The translations under genes and the position numbers were made by a program. A stretch of DNA of 64,000 bases from Oscheius sp. JU75 (Eukaryota > Nematoda > Chromadorea > Rhabditida > Rhabditidae): contig JASJZC010000005.1 of assembly GCA_037178855.1 (NCBI GenBank), positions 124,001-188,000 of the forward strand, given 5' to 3'. Below, one piece after another: positions 18,425 through 30,406 of this stretch (position 1 is the first letter of the stretch; every line of letters begins with the position of its first letter). A model generated the notes under the pieces. The model worked only from the letters and a program-made list of their open reading frames with translations, was not told where the DNA came from and ran no database searches.

Positions 18425-21400
18425 AAACTTTCCCGGTTCCTCAACACGCCCTCTCCCGGTGGTCAATGCTCGCCACTATTTCTACCATGTTATCATATCG
18501 GAACAGCAGAGACACTTAATGGAAGGAGCACTGGTAAGGATCTCACATATACTTTTTCAAATATTTGATGGAAGACAGAGACAGTAGACGGAGAGGGACG
18601 GATAGATAGAGAGACAGTGAGACAAATAGTGGTTCAATCATGAAAACAACTTTTTTCTTTTCAGAAAAAGCTCAACATCAGTTTTGGGAGTGAACTGAAT
18701 CCGATGAACTTTGATTACGTGAAAAAACAACATAACACACAGCAGAAAACCATTAATAAGGAACAGTCAGAGCATGGTCATACACGAAGACTCCGGCAAT
18801 TGGAAAAGGACCTTCTTCAGAGCATCTTTGATACTTGCCTCTACAAAACCGAAGCAATTCATAAGCAGGTAGCTTTTGAAGGTCTTTTCAGTTTCAAACG
18901 AGGAAGTTTAGGCGGCGCGAGAAAATCCGGATGATCATTCGGCGTATCTGAAGAAGCATAGTCAGCTCATACAATTTATGGAAAACACAATGCATTCGAT
19001 TGAGGGAGTCCAGAACAAAGTTCGGTGTCAGCATGAGGAGTACATGAGGGTATGTTTGGCGGACAGAGACAGAGGTAATACCATGCTTTCCAGAATCGCA
19101 GAGCTGCCGAGATCGGGCTGATGAACAAACTGTTCAATGACAAGGTTAAGAAGAGCAAAGGGAATGCGTATCTAACAAACGAGGCTGCCAAATACTATGA
19201 ATTTAAGGTGATTCTTACTCACTATAAGTCCAACATTTGTATAGGCTCCCAAGAAGTTGACCCCACTTGATAATGACAATGAGGAAGAAAATGAAGAAGA
19301 TGATTCCCCAGAGGAGGGAGCCATCAGCGCCTTGGATCTCCTGGGTGGGGATGAGGACGACGGTCAAGGCTCCATGAACATTTTCGAAGATGAGGAGAAG
19401 AATGGGGCGATTCTGATGAATGCGTCAGAAATGGGAGAGAAGATGGAGTCTGACGGCTCGGAGCCTGAAATTCTTCAGGGTCCGATTGCTACCAGTGCTC
19501 AGGTTAGGATCTCCTAGTCTATTCTAACAATCTCCGGTTCCGAACTCTTTCCGAGAGGCTCTCCAGCGTCAAGTCCAGTCGGCTGCTGCCAGTGGAGATG
19601 AACCCATACTCACCGCTGCTTCTGCCTTCGATGACGAAACTCAGTCGATTTTCGAAAACGGTAAATTAAAAACTTGTTCACTCGGTCTCTGTCTGCCGAA
19701 AAATCATGAAAGGAGTGGATTTTGCTGTAGGACCCACGGGGGTTTTCGAGGACGCTAAAGACGAATCTGATCACCATTATGCCTAGAATGAGTATAATGA
19801 GTAGACAGCCAATGGATAAAAGAAACCAACAATAAGTTTGAGGAAGCGTCTCTCTGTCTCAATCGATTTTCAGGCGTGGTAAAAAGCCTAACTATAATTG
19901 AAAATTTAGATGACAAGCCACCGACTTTGGATGAGGGAGCCATCCAAGTCAGGGAGCCTCCGGGACCCCGTATTGCCCAGTCGAAGCTTCCAGTCTATCG
20001 TCGCATCGTCTACAATGCTTCCGACATCAAGAAGCCAAGGATTTTGGGAGGTGGAGGTGGCGGAGTGACCTACCGGGTCGTACAACCATCTGTGTCCAGC
20101 ACCCAGAGCCGCTTCACACCAAAAGTTGTCTCGACGAAGCCACTCACGGCCAAGGACCTCTTGTCTCCGACGGATTCTATAAGAGCGAGCTCCTCGACAA
20201 ACTTTTCCAATGACTACAGTGACATTAATCAGGCCAGTACTTCGAATGGTTCGGTGCCCAGTCGAGTCAGCAGTGTCATCTTCCGGAAAGATTACAAACA
20301 TCCACCGGCTCCGTTGCCAGCAGATGATGGAACCCATGTACTGTGTCATCTCTGTGACAATCGCATCATGTGCACGAGATTATCAAATCTGACAAATCAT
20401 GTCCGTCGACATTCGGCCATCAAACAGTACCAGTGTGTTCACTGTACCTATCAACATAATGAAATGGCGAAGGTTGGTTGAGAAAAAGACAGAGAGATAG
20501 ATAGAGACAGATAGATAGACAGAGGGAGAGAGAGATAGAGACAGAAAGAAAGAGGCAAAAAGGCAGGGATAGGAAGAGATGTCATTCATTTTCAGGTCCG
20601 ACTCCACATGAACAATAACCATGCCGACAGTACTAGTAGTCCGGTGGACAATCTCACTTCCGATATGCAGAAAATGTGGAGTCTGCTGATGGAACAGTGC
20701 TTTCCGGGCTACATGGAGCAGCTCAAACAGCTTCAGGTGCTTTCTCCCTCCTTCTCTTTTGCAAAACAATGACTTTCAGCCCCACGCAGCCAATTCCATA
20801 GACTGGGAGAAGCAAGGAATTGTGCGAAATCGCAATGAGTATGGTACAACTTCTCTAGATCACATTCATAGTTGCCTCGAGTGTGGAGAGGCCATCTCTG
20901 TCATTCCGGGGCAAAAGGGCATAACCATGACGGAACCGCTGGTTGACCATCTACTGGACCAGCACAAGGACATCTGTCGGGCCTTCAAATGTTCTCTGTG
21001 TGATTACGTGAACGCTGATAAGGTTTTTCGTTCATTTTTCTTTCAACTGATTCATTTTCTAGGATAAAATACAGAGGCACACTACTCGAACTCATTCAGT
21101 TGAAGCTGGGGAGGCGCAGGTTCAATTGGTGCCGGAAGGAACTCATATGAGCCTTTTTCTCTACAAATTCTTCCCCAGTATTGTATCTAGTAAGTCTCCG
21201 TCTCTCTGTCTCTTTGTTTCTGTCTCTCTGCCTTCACTGTATCTCAATTTTAGTGATTGGTTCCAACGACGACACCGACGAAGAAGTTTTCAAGAAGGCC
21301 GCTCCTATGAGAGGTCGCCCAAGTTTTCCTAGCGTGACAGAAGGCTTGATAAAGACTGAGGAAGAGCTGGACGACTACGATGAAATCGGCTCTCCGATGG

Positions 21401-22001
21401 TCAAAAGGAGCAAGGTTGATCCAGACAGCCTGACGAAGAATCAGGTTCTTTGTGAGGTAAGGAATCCGGTGAATACAGAGTGACCGAGAGACAGCCAGAC
21501 AAAGAGACAGAAAGACCTTGGCTGAACCATGGACAAATCCACAATTTCAGCTCTGCGACAAGGTTCTAGAATGGACGAATCGCAACACTCTGTGCTCTCT
21601 ACTGGCTCATGCGAAGAGACATTTCAAGATAAAGCAGTTCGTCTGTCCGAAGTGTGACTATTCGAGCAGCGAGTCAGCTCATGTCAAGAATCATATGCAG
21701 CAGCGACATCAGATCTCCGGGAGACCGAAGGAAAACAAGTCAGTTTTGGGAATTACAGAAGTAACAACCCGTTTACAGTAACGACTACATGCAGGAGCAG
21801 TGGCTGAACGTGATGAGAAGCTGCTTCCCTCCACTGAAAGAGCGCATTGACTCCTTCAAGTTCAAGTCCGTCCGACAGTATTCCCCATCGCCTCGTCCTG
21901 CTCGCAGTAGTCCAATCACTCCGAGTAGCTCGACTCTCTCCCCCCCGAAACATAGCTACCATACCAGGAGGAAGAGGGTCGCCACGGACTTTGACGACTA
22001 A
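18425..22001 (+). CDS. Multi-C2H2 zinc finger protein (5' end unresolved)
   Basis: Thirteen exons join in phase: 18425-18533, 18665-18868, 18912-19049, 19094-19207, 19245-19502, 19567-19660, 19874-20472, 20596-20736, 20780-21022, 21063-21189, 21254-21456, 21551-21738, 21779-22001. They give about 880 residues. The N-terminal third is helical and charged, then acidic (ISALDLLGGDEDD). Six C2H2 fingers come in three pairs: near 20338-20430/20430-20630, 20878-20975/20996-21090 and 21551-21630/21642-21700. The first and third pairs are each followed by a similar helix with the pattern W-x(6-7)-CFP (WSLLMEQCFPG and WLNVMRSCFPP). A Ser/Pro-rich, basic C-terminus ends RRKRVATDFDD. Probably a nuclear DNA- or chromatin-binding protein. 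I do not recognise a specific orthologue; a MEP-1-like protein is one possibility. The start codon was not found: exon 18425 opens mid-codon. A SINE remnant sits in intron 6. Confidence 0.85.
19735..19862 (+). mobile_element. SINE 3' remnant, copy H
   Basis: Only the body GGGGGTTTTCGAGGACGCTA, the AATGAGTAGACAG motif and the AAACCAACAATAAG-to-TCTCTCTGTCTC tail remain. Both tRNA-like modules are missing, as expected for 5' truncation. Lies in an intron of the C2H2 gene. Confidence 0.7.
20475..20565. repeat. Purine GACAGA/GATAGA tract in C2H2 gene intron
   Basis: Occupies most of the 123-bp intron 20473-20595; reverse-complement orientation of the CTGTCTCT tracts. Confidence 0.8.
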
Positions 22002-22286
22002 GGTCGTCGTAATCCAGTTCAATGCACCGGTTTTTTTGCCTAAAATGAAGTTTTCTATTAGAGTTTTTTTTAACAGAAGTGATGGTGAGGTACAACGATC
22101 AAAAGTTAACCGGACAATGTTTGAAAGGCCGCAAACGCTGTTGATTTCTCGATCATTTGACCTCTCTCTCTCTCTCCGCCTCTTGTTAACTTCGCCCTCC
22201 CCCTTTGCCTTCCCGCCATTGCTTTCTGATCAATCGGCGCACCACTTGCAACTCGTGACGTGCTCTATATCCCCTTCTCAGAGAAC

Positions 22287-24248
22287 ATGTACCTGATTAT
22301 TCTGGCAGTTTTGGCCATATGGCTAGTCTATGAATTCTATTGGAAAAGAAAAAACCTTCCTCCTGGTAAGATTTAATGAGAATTTCACCAATTGTAAAGG
22401 TCCGATTCCGCTCCCATTGATCGGCAACTTGCACACATTGATTTGGGAGAATCCTGGCTATACTTTCGGGGCCAGATGCAAGAAAAACTACAATCCAGTT
22501 TACACTTGGTGGATGGGTATGTTCTCTCTCAATATTGAGTAACTGTGATCGCAGGAAGATCACCTTTTGTGACTATTTGTGACTTTGATCTCATGAAAGA
22601 GACCTTTGTGAAGGATGGAGATAGCTACACGGACAAGTACTACTTCAAGGGATTGAATGATATTTTTAGAGGTTAACGAGAGAGAGCGACAGAGACAGAG
22701 ATATTATTCCAGGTGGAAACTACGGAATCATTGAGTCTACTGGTGATCGTTGGCGAGATCATAGACGATTTGCGCTTCACCAGATGAGAGATCTCGGCTT
22801 GGGTAAAATGAAGATGGAAGAAAGAGTAACACTGTTGTTCTACACAGTAATCTATGAAATGTCCAGATTCTCCTGGAGTTTGATGACCTGACCCAGAAAC
22901 TGATTGAAAATCCAAAAGTTGAGATCCAGGAAGAGTTCCAAAGAGTCATAGCCAATGTCATCAACCAAATGTTGTTCGGGTATCGGTTCATTGGAGTGAG
23001 AGAGTCGGAGAAGAGAAAAATGAGAGTCTTTAGGATAAAAGAGAAGAAATGTCCCGTCTAATCACCATGTTGAAGGACCAGGAGAAGAATGGCTCCTCGG
23101 TTATGTTCCTTCTGGCTCTTTCGGAATGGAGTAGGAAACTTCCGTTCTTCAGAGGATACTGGAACAGGTAGCCTTCCATTTAGCCAAAATAAGATGTTGG
23201 AACAGGTTCCTAAAGTTCCGAGACGACTTCTTCGGCTTTTTCGAGCAACAGATTGAGCAACATAAGAAGGAGTTCGACTACGAAACGAAAGACTCGACTG
23301 ACTATGTGGAGGCCTATTTGAAGGAACAGAAAAAAAGAGAGGCTGAAGGAGACTTTGAGAGTTTCTGGTGAGAGAATGTGGGAGAGACAGAGAGACAGAT
23401 GTTTTTAGCGATCTCCAGTTGAAGAACACCGTCCTTGACTTGTGGTCAGCCGGTCTCTCGACCACCACCTCCACTCTGAACTGGGGAGTGGCATACCTCT
23501 TGAACAATCCAGAAGTCCTGTCCAAAATGTACGGAGAACTTGACCAAGTTATTGGTTCGTCCCGTCATGTGACAATGAACGACAAGCCGAAGTTACCGTA
23601 CATTTCAGCCGTCATCATGGTATTGTTTTACTTTATGGAAGTAGACGGGCTTTCCAGGAAATGCAAAGAGCGTTGAACTTACTGGTTTCGAACATTCCTC
23701 ATGCCACTACGAGGGATGTTGAGGTGGCCGGGTACTATGTGAGTACAGAGACAGAGACAGAGACACCATGTTTCCAGCTCTCGAAAGGAACTACTGTCGT
23801 AGCAGATATTGGTGTCCTGATGTACGACGAAAAACTGTTTCCTGAACCAGAAAAGTTCAAGCCCGAGCGATTTTTGCAAGACGGGAAGGTCAAAACGGTA
23901 AGTGATCTGATCTTTCTGTCCCTCCGTCTCTGGTTCTCTGTCTCACTGTCTCTGTCTTTTTGTCTTTCTGGCTCTTGCCTCTCTAATATTACCCTAAATC
24001 AATTTTCAGTTCCCTGAGATGATGCCTTTTTCTTTGGGAAAACGAGCCTGTCCCGGCGAGGGTCTAGCCAAAATGGAGCTTTTCCTAGTGATCGCCAATC
24101 TCGTTAACAGATTCAAGGTAAGAGTTTTTTGTAGGAATGATACCGTTCTCAGCTCACATCCTCTTCCCCTCCTCCTCTGAAAAAAGGCTTCACTACTATG
24201 CAAAAGCCAGCCAGTGCAATTGAACTGGAAGCCCAGTACCGATTCTGA
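22287..24248 (+). CDS. Cytochrome P450, CYP2-clan like
   Basis: Haem mono-oxygenase of 488 residues, probably ER membrane-anchored. Exons: 22287-22365, 22400-22516, 22555-22671, 22713-22825, 22867-22995, 23034-23167, 23206-23367, 23409-23619, 23658-23738, 23778-23897, 24010-24117, 24153-24248; all phase-consistent. The N-terminal anchor is [18 protein letters not shown], followed by the proline hinge [14 protein letters not shown]. The C-helix [19 protein letters not shown] is typical of the CYP2 clan. The I-helix region [15 protein letters not shown], a PxxFxPERF motif and the haem loop [11 protein letters not shown] with its Cys ligand are present. The final exon ends LEAQYRF. The ATG follows an acceptor-like CTCAG by five bases. 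The neighbour upstream ends 285 bp away on the same strand. The substrate cannot be deduced. Confidence 0.96.
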
Positions 24249-24379
24249 ATGACAAGTCGTAAAATGTATAAACTGTATTCCATGAGACCCGCTCCATGTT
24301 TTCCAAGAATCTAGTAACATATAGGTAAGTATCACTGTCTGTGAGAAAAATCTTTGGCAAGGGGATAAATCACAGATAC

Positions 24380-27300
24380 TCAATGAGAATTGTCCTCTGA
24401 AATGTACAGCTCCTCAACTCGCCAGCCCTTCTTGTATTTTCGCTCCCGGAATCGGGCCACGTCTTTCCGGGTGATGATTCCTCGTAGCTGAATACGTTTT
24501 CATTCAAGGAAAAGTTTAGAAAGCACCTTATTCTCGTCGTTGATGACCATTAGATATCGAAGGCCAAGACCACGGAACAGCCTGAAGACGAAAGGTAGAC
24601 TGGCTTGGAGAGGGACACGGTGCGGGTGGAGATGCATGTAACTCTCCAAGTCGATCCAGTTCTGCTCGTCGGCAGGAGAAATGTGAATGTCGGAGAGTTT
24701 ACTTAAAACTTAGATTGTCTAAGAGGGTCAGAGAAACAGCGACAGAGAAAAACTCACAGATCTGAGTCCTCGAGCTCCATCAAAGTAAGGGTCTTGTTGC
24801 TATGCGCAAAGACTCGATGCTTGAGAAGAGCCAAGAGATGAGCCCTCAAAATGCATCCCTTGATGTGCCCATAGTCCGGAAGTGTGGTCTGATTTAATGA
24901 CTCTTCTATCCTGTCCACGACCGGGAACCCATGATGAGTTGTGCTTCTCAAAATGTCCAGGATCCGACTGACTCTCTCCGTCCTCTCTAGAGCTATCACA
25001 TCAGCTCTCATCACATTTCTGAATACTGTAACTTTTATAATTGTTACACTTACTCTGCCAATATATTCCTGCTCATTTTCGGCGGATTCCAGCCGAGCAG
25101 TGGAGCCTCAAAAAGTTCTATGTAGGTGTCATAGAGACCCTCGTTGAAAATGTCCCCAACCCATTTGGTGACCATCAAAACGAGCATGATTGGCAGACCG
25201 AAGGTTATGTCCTGAAAAAAAGACAAAAAATTTTATATGTCTCTTGTAAACCCCTACCTTGGTAGCTTCCATAATGATGGCTGTCAATGAGATTGTCATC
25301 CGGACCATTCCACCTAGCTGAGCGGCAGCTCCGGCTAGAGCGTACTTGCCTGGATCGATGCCTGTCTAAAAAGAACTAATTTCCCTACAAGGGGTATCCT
25401 ACAATGTTAGGGAACAACTTCCCGACTCCAATACCAAAAAGTCGACCCCAAGCAGCTCCTGTCAACAGGGCCGGAATGAAAATTCCAGAGGGAACGGCGA
25501 TTCCAAAAGTCCACAGTGTGAGGAAGAAGTACTCGATGCAGAAAATGAGAAGAGTCAGAGGGCGGTAGGAATCTGAAACGTTGAGTGTCTCTTCGTCTCC
25601 GTGATACAATAAAGCTTTTTGGATTATTAGACAAGCGGGCTAGCCATTCGGCCACGCGGTAAGAATTTTCTGAGACGGTTTCACTTCCTAAGGATTTCTG
25701 ATGGCGCGGATCACACTTCGGACTTCCATTTCGGCAAAAATATGAGTAAAATGAGCTAGACAGAACAATAGGGCAAAGAAACAAACTATAAGATGGAGCA
25801 AATGTCTCTATCTCTCAAGTTCTAGAAAAAAAAACTCACTGATCGGACTGTGGAACAGACTCTTCACATTGTCTTCCAAGCTGTTGAAAAACAGATTTGC
25901 GATCGCCGAATACTCTCCCTTCTTGCACCACATCTAAACCATTCCCTAGTCAAAAATAACCAAAATTTTCTACCTGATTGACCTCGGTCAAGGTAGGATT
26001 GACTCCAATCGGCTTGCAGTCATCAATCAGGAAAATGGTCAAGAACCCCATGAATGCTGAGGCTGCTGCCACAATGAGGCATTCGAGGAACCGTTGGAAC
26101 TTTGTGTTAACAAATCTGAAGAGATCAGTGGTGTCTCCCTGTCTCTCCATCTCTCTGTATAAGTATAGTTGACTCACTTTTTCCTAAACTCTGCTAGTCT
26201 GGTATTCAGATGATTGAAAAGTGCTCCTGTGCATCCTCCAATTACTCCGATGAGCAAGAACAAGGGGATTTCCCATAGAGTGTAGTTCTTGTTCTGAACA
26301 CTTTGGATTCACCAAACATAAGACAATACTCACATCAAACACACCAAAGTTGGCCAATCCTGTCCACGAGAGCCATCCGCTTTGACCATTGAACCAGGCC
26401 AGAATCGAGTTCACGGTAAAACTGCTGACCATACTCGTGAAGAAGAGTCGCCAGGTGAGATTCTGATTCCAAAAACTGCTACCCTCTTCCAGGGCAAAGA
26501 GGACACCGCCGATTGGAGCACCGAAAGCGGCAGCCACGCCAGCTGCTGCACCGGCAGAGACAAAATCTCGTTTTTCTCTGGAAGAAATGTTTTATGTCTC
26601 CCTGTCTTTGTGTCTCTGTCTCTTTATCTCTCTATCTCTCTAACTCTATGTCTCTCACAAAGAGCATACCGGTCGTTCCTAAACTGTGTGAAGATGCCCA
26701 GATCAATTCCGAAAGTCTTGCAGCGTCCTTCCGAGATCCCGGAGCCAACAATAGCTCCAGAATGAATCATTGGGCCTTCTTTTCCACCGGCTAGTCCACC
26801 GGAGACGGCGCAAGCAACTCCGACAGCTTTGGCAGCCAGCGTTTTCAACATGGTGATTTCGGGAACTTTGATTCCGTTCAAGTAGCATTTGACCTGTGGA
26901 ATCCCAGAGCCACCGGCCACGTTAGAGACAAAAAGAACCTAAAGGATCATGTTTGCAGGGAGACGGAGATATTACCAGACAACTGGCTATCCCAACAAGC
27001 AAGCAATTGTACCCAATCCAGGCACATTGCACCTTCCACATGCATCCAAAGTTTCCCTGATCTGTTGCATTGTCACATTGTGAGATCACTGTAACTTAAA
27101 TTGTAAAAAATAAAAGGAATCACTCACATCCTTTGACGATCAAGCCGAATTTTATTTCTTTGCTGTAGTGGACGATGATGTCTATTGCTGCGGCCACTAC
27201 AGCTGTAAAGAATCCAACAAAGAAACAGGCTACCCATCGGTTTATGGAGATCTTCCAGAGATTCATCTGATATACGGTCCATTTATTGGTTAGAAACTAG

Positions 27301-27748
27301 TACCTGATGCCATGAACTCCTCTCCTCGTCTCTGTAGAGCTGGTTTTCTGTTACTTCATAGTTCAAGCTTTCGTACTTCGAGGACAGAGGGTTGTGTTCG
27401 ACCGGCTGAGACATGTGAGATCGTCTGCGGGCAGCTTGCTCTTCCTCTTCGTTCTGAAAAAAGCTGTCTACCTATCTTTATGTCTCTCTATCTTTCCGTC
27501 TTTATGTCTCTACATCACTCTCGCTCTCTGTCTCTCTTACCATTCTCCTCCTCCTACTGATACTGCTCATATTGCTGATGGAGCTCACCCTCTCCAGACC
27601 ACTGACTGGATCCTCGTGCGGCTCCAATCTACAACCTTCATCATGTACTTTCAACAGAAGTCTTCTCACCTGGCCCTGGAGCCGATCCTCGGAAAATCGG
27701 CTTGACTCATTCACACCTTCTCTGCTGTTTCGACCCTCTGTATGTTTT
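24380..27748 (-). CDS. clh-6: ClC-7-type chloride/proton antiporter
   Basis: Lysosome-type 2Cl-/H+ exchanger, about 818 residues. Exons in order: 27748-27541, 27453-27304, 27266-27128, 27088-26976, 26938-26670, 26577-26334, 26293-26178, 26115-25974, 25933-25840, 25572-25403, 25365-25258, 25211-25054, 25018-24758, 24701-24527, 24487-24380. The N-terminus has [13 protein letters not shown]. Chloride-site motifs are GSGIPQVKC (GSGIPQ is the ClC-7 form), [15 protein letters not shown] with the gating Glu, and [14 protein letters not shown] containing the proton Glu. A third site motif is [14 protein letters not shown]. Two CBS domains follow (HHGFPVVDR, and [10 protein letters not shown] through [13 protein letters not shown]). 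The initiator ATG is not found: exon 27748 opens mid-codon. A SINE with a deleted core is in intron 25573-25839. Convergent with the P450 gene (131 bp between stops). Confidence 0.94.
25600..25820 (+). mobile_element. SINE, internally deleted copy G
   Basis: Head GATACAATAAAGCTTTTTGG, a partial minus-strand tRNA-like module (TTAGACAAGCGGGCTAGCCA), no plus-strand module, then AATGAGCTAGACAG and the tail AGCAAATGTCTCTATCTCTC. Plus orientation, antisense to the ClC gene. Confidence 0.75.
26592..26655. repeat. CTGTCTCT-type tract in ClC intron
   Basis: Fills most of intron 26578-26669; pyrimidines on the plus strand, therefore purines in the transcript. Confidence 0.75.
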
Positions 27749-28148
27749 CTGAAAAGTACGATGTTAGCTCGATTTTTTCTTGCAAAAAGGACAATTTTCG
27801 TGGAAAATAATGGCTCAAATTTTTATCAGGAAATGGACTGGAGTGGGGGAGGCGGCGAGATAACAGAGTCTACCCGCGACAAGCAAAACAAAAGTGCTGA
27901 AAAATAACAAAAGCTACAGATTTTTATTGATTTTGATCCCGTATGTTTTTGGATTAACGGTACGGGAAGGAAATGAACTGAAAAGTGAGAGACAGTCTTG
28001 AACCTAAGCTTGGAACTTTTTTGAAAAACAGCTGATTCTGTGTCAGCGGGGCAGCTATAACTCATGCAGTCCTTTAACCAAACTCTTCGATTTACTTCCT
28101 TTCCCTTCTCCAGCTGGTATCAAAACTAAAAATACTTGAATTTACAGA

Positions 28149-30184
28149 ATGGGAACAAAAGAAATCAGTCCGGATGACCTGATTCATCTGCTGCCCTACA
28201 ACTGTATGAAAGAGTTATGTGAACTGTTGGAAGATAACGATGTTTGGGAGAAGTTGGGTGAGTTTGAGGGTGTTTTTTTCTGGAAAACGGCGTGCAAACC
28301 TACTAGTCCAGAAGCGAGCTTCCTATGCGGGTTATCAAGGGCTATTTATTTTAACGATTGAGACGCCAAGCTTGTCAGCGTGGCTCAGGCGGGTAGCGCT
28401 CCGACTACAAAACGAAGCACTGTGGGTTCGTTTTCCAGGTTTAACAAAAGTTTTTGATCACTAAATAGTGGCAAAACTTGCTGAATAACCTTAAAAAACA
28501 TTTTCCAGCCATGAGCATGCCCGACATCGGGATGAAAGATGTCGAAGGCTGCAGAAAGATGAAAGACCGCGCCAGCTGGTATCTTCTCAGAATCTGGGCT
28601 TCGAAAGGCTATAGAATAGAGGATTTGAGGATTTTGTTCATACACACACGGTATCTAAGATGCCTGGCCGTTATTGACAAGTTTTGTAGGGTCTTCGTGT
28701 TTCCAAAAATATGTTTCAGTGAGTAAAGAAGGGCCATCAGTGGACGAGATGCTGGGTAGCTCATCTTCTTTCATCAAGACATCGGAGACGGCCTTGTCGA
28801 CCAGGGCGGAGAAGGATTTCAGCATTTTGTCTCCGTCGACCAGTATTACCTCGTCGTCGAAGGTGACGACGTCTTCTAGGTGAGTGTCTCCGTCTCTGTC
28901 TCGGTATGTCTCAGTCACACAACTCTTTCAGCCTCTCTCTCGATCCCCTCATGGCAGCCCTTCAAAATACCCTAGCTGTCCCCTACGAAGAACTGATGGA
29001 TGCTACCAGCAACTTTTCCGACACCAATATACTGGGCAAGGGAGGCTACGGAATCGTGTACAAGGGCTACTGGAAGCAGCTGAACGTGGCGGTGAAGAGA
29101 ATCACTGGCCAGGGAGCCAAGGGCAAGCAGTTGGAGAAGGAGCGACTGAGACAGTCACTACAAGAACTGAGGACACTGGCCAGATACCGGCACGACAATA
29201 TTCTTCCGATCTACGGGTTCTGTTTAGAGGGTCCCGAACCGTGTCTGGTCTACATGTTCATGGCTAATGGATCTCTGGATGAGAGGATAGCTTGCAAGGT
29301 TTGCCGGAGGAAGAGAGCGAGACAGAGACAGTGGTAGTGGCAGTGACACACAGAGATAGACAGAAAGAGACAGGCCAGAAAGATAGTGACACTGGCAGAG
29401 ACAGAGTCATTTTCAGCGAGGAACCCTTCCCCTAAACTGGATTCAGCGCCTAGCCATTGCTGAAGGAACAGCCCGCGGAATTCTCTTTCTCCACACCATG
29501 GCCAAGACTGCCATCATCCACGGTGACGTGAAATCAGCCAATATTCTTCTGGACAAGCATCTGGAGCCCAAACTCGGTGACTTTGGGCTCTGCAGAGACG
29601 GTCAGGTCGAAGCCGGACCAGGGGAGAAGTCTCCTCTTATTGCCAGTCATCTGAAAGGAACCTTGGCCTATCTTCCGCCCGAATTCATCTCAAGCAAGAT
29701 TCTTTCCACAAAATTGGATGTTTTTAGCTTCGGAATTGTTCTGTACGAGCTGGCTACAGGTAAACGTTTGAGCATATATCCCTCTCTGCTGTCTGTTTCT
29801 GTCTATATGTGTCTGTCTGTCTCTATCACTGTCTATAGCCGTACCCCTCTAATTCTTTACAGGTCTGAAAGCCTATTCTGAGAACAGAAAACCTTGCGGA
29901 TTGCATGAATACGTCGTCTACACTCGGAATGAGGCCATCTCGAGGAATCAGGATCCTCGAAGAGTCATGGTTGAAAAGTTGATGGATCAGAGAATAGCGT
30001 CCACTCCAGAGACAGGTATCTCGTCCTACTGGGGGGTCAAATATTGGCAAATTCAGAAAAGTTTAATCGGAACGGCTTCGAGCTCCTCATCGGACTGGGA
30101 GATGACTGCGCCAACGTAGACAGAGTGGCCAGGCCGGCTTTCAGCGTCATTGTCGACAGATTGAGTCAGTTGCAGCACTGTTAA
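28149..30184 (+). CDS. pik-1: IRAK/Pelle-family kinase with N-terminal death domain
   Basis: Signalling kinase of the Toll/IL-1 or IL-17 type pathway, 478 residues. Exons: 28149-28257, 28509-28685, 28720-28879, 28932-29298, 29417-29759, 29863-30015, 30057-30184. Residues about 10-95 (LPYNCMKELCELLED, then SWYLLRIWASKGYRIEDL) look like a death domain. A Ser/Thr-rich linker follows. The kinase domain (about 165-475) has the glycine loop LGKGGYGIVYKGYW, the ATP-binding Lys in VAVKRI, the catalytic loop IIHGDVKSANILLD, DFG as DFGLCRD, and GTLAYLPPEF. HGD replacing HRD is characteristic of IRAK kinases. An acceptor (TTTACAG) ends one base before the ATG, suggesting trans-splicing or a leader intron. 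Intron 1 carries a tRNA-like fragment. Convergent with WDR82, 222 bp between stops. Confidence 0.94.
28376..28440 (+). repeat. Isolated tRNA-like SINE fragment in IRAK intron 1
   Basis: A-box-like TGGCTCAGGCGGGTAGCGC and B-box-like GTGGGTTCGTTTTCC, about 33 bases apart. It lacks the flanking pairing arms and the body of the double-tRNA SINE, so it is either another family or a diverged copy. Not a functional tRNA gene. Confidence 0.5.
29310..29405. repeat. Purine GACAGAGACA tract in IRAK intron 4
   Basis: Imperfect units cover most of the 118-bp intron 29299-29416. Confidence 0.8.
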
Positions 30185-30217
30185 TGTAAAAAGTTTTTAT
30201 CCTACAAACCGATCCAA

Positions 30218-30223
30218 AATAAA
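30218..30223 (+). terminator. AATAAA polyadenylation signal of the IRAK gene
   Basis: AATAAA 34 bases past the stop codon; position fits cleavage a short distance downstream. Confidence 0.6.
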
Positions 30224-30406
30224 GTACTTTATTATCGTATACTGGGGGTTGGTAATACAATACAGTGGGTAAAAGAAGGGTAGGGGTGAACAGAATCGGA
30301 ACAAGCAGATCCTTTTTGGGTAGGGGAGAAGAGAGAGATTTGGGGATGAAATACCCGGAAAATGAGAGAACTTTTGGGATGTAGCGTCGGAGTCAGAGCG
30401 GAAGTC

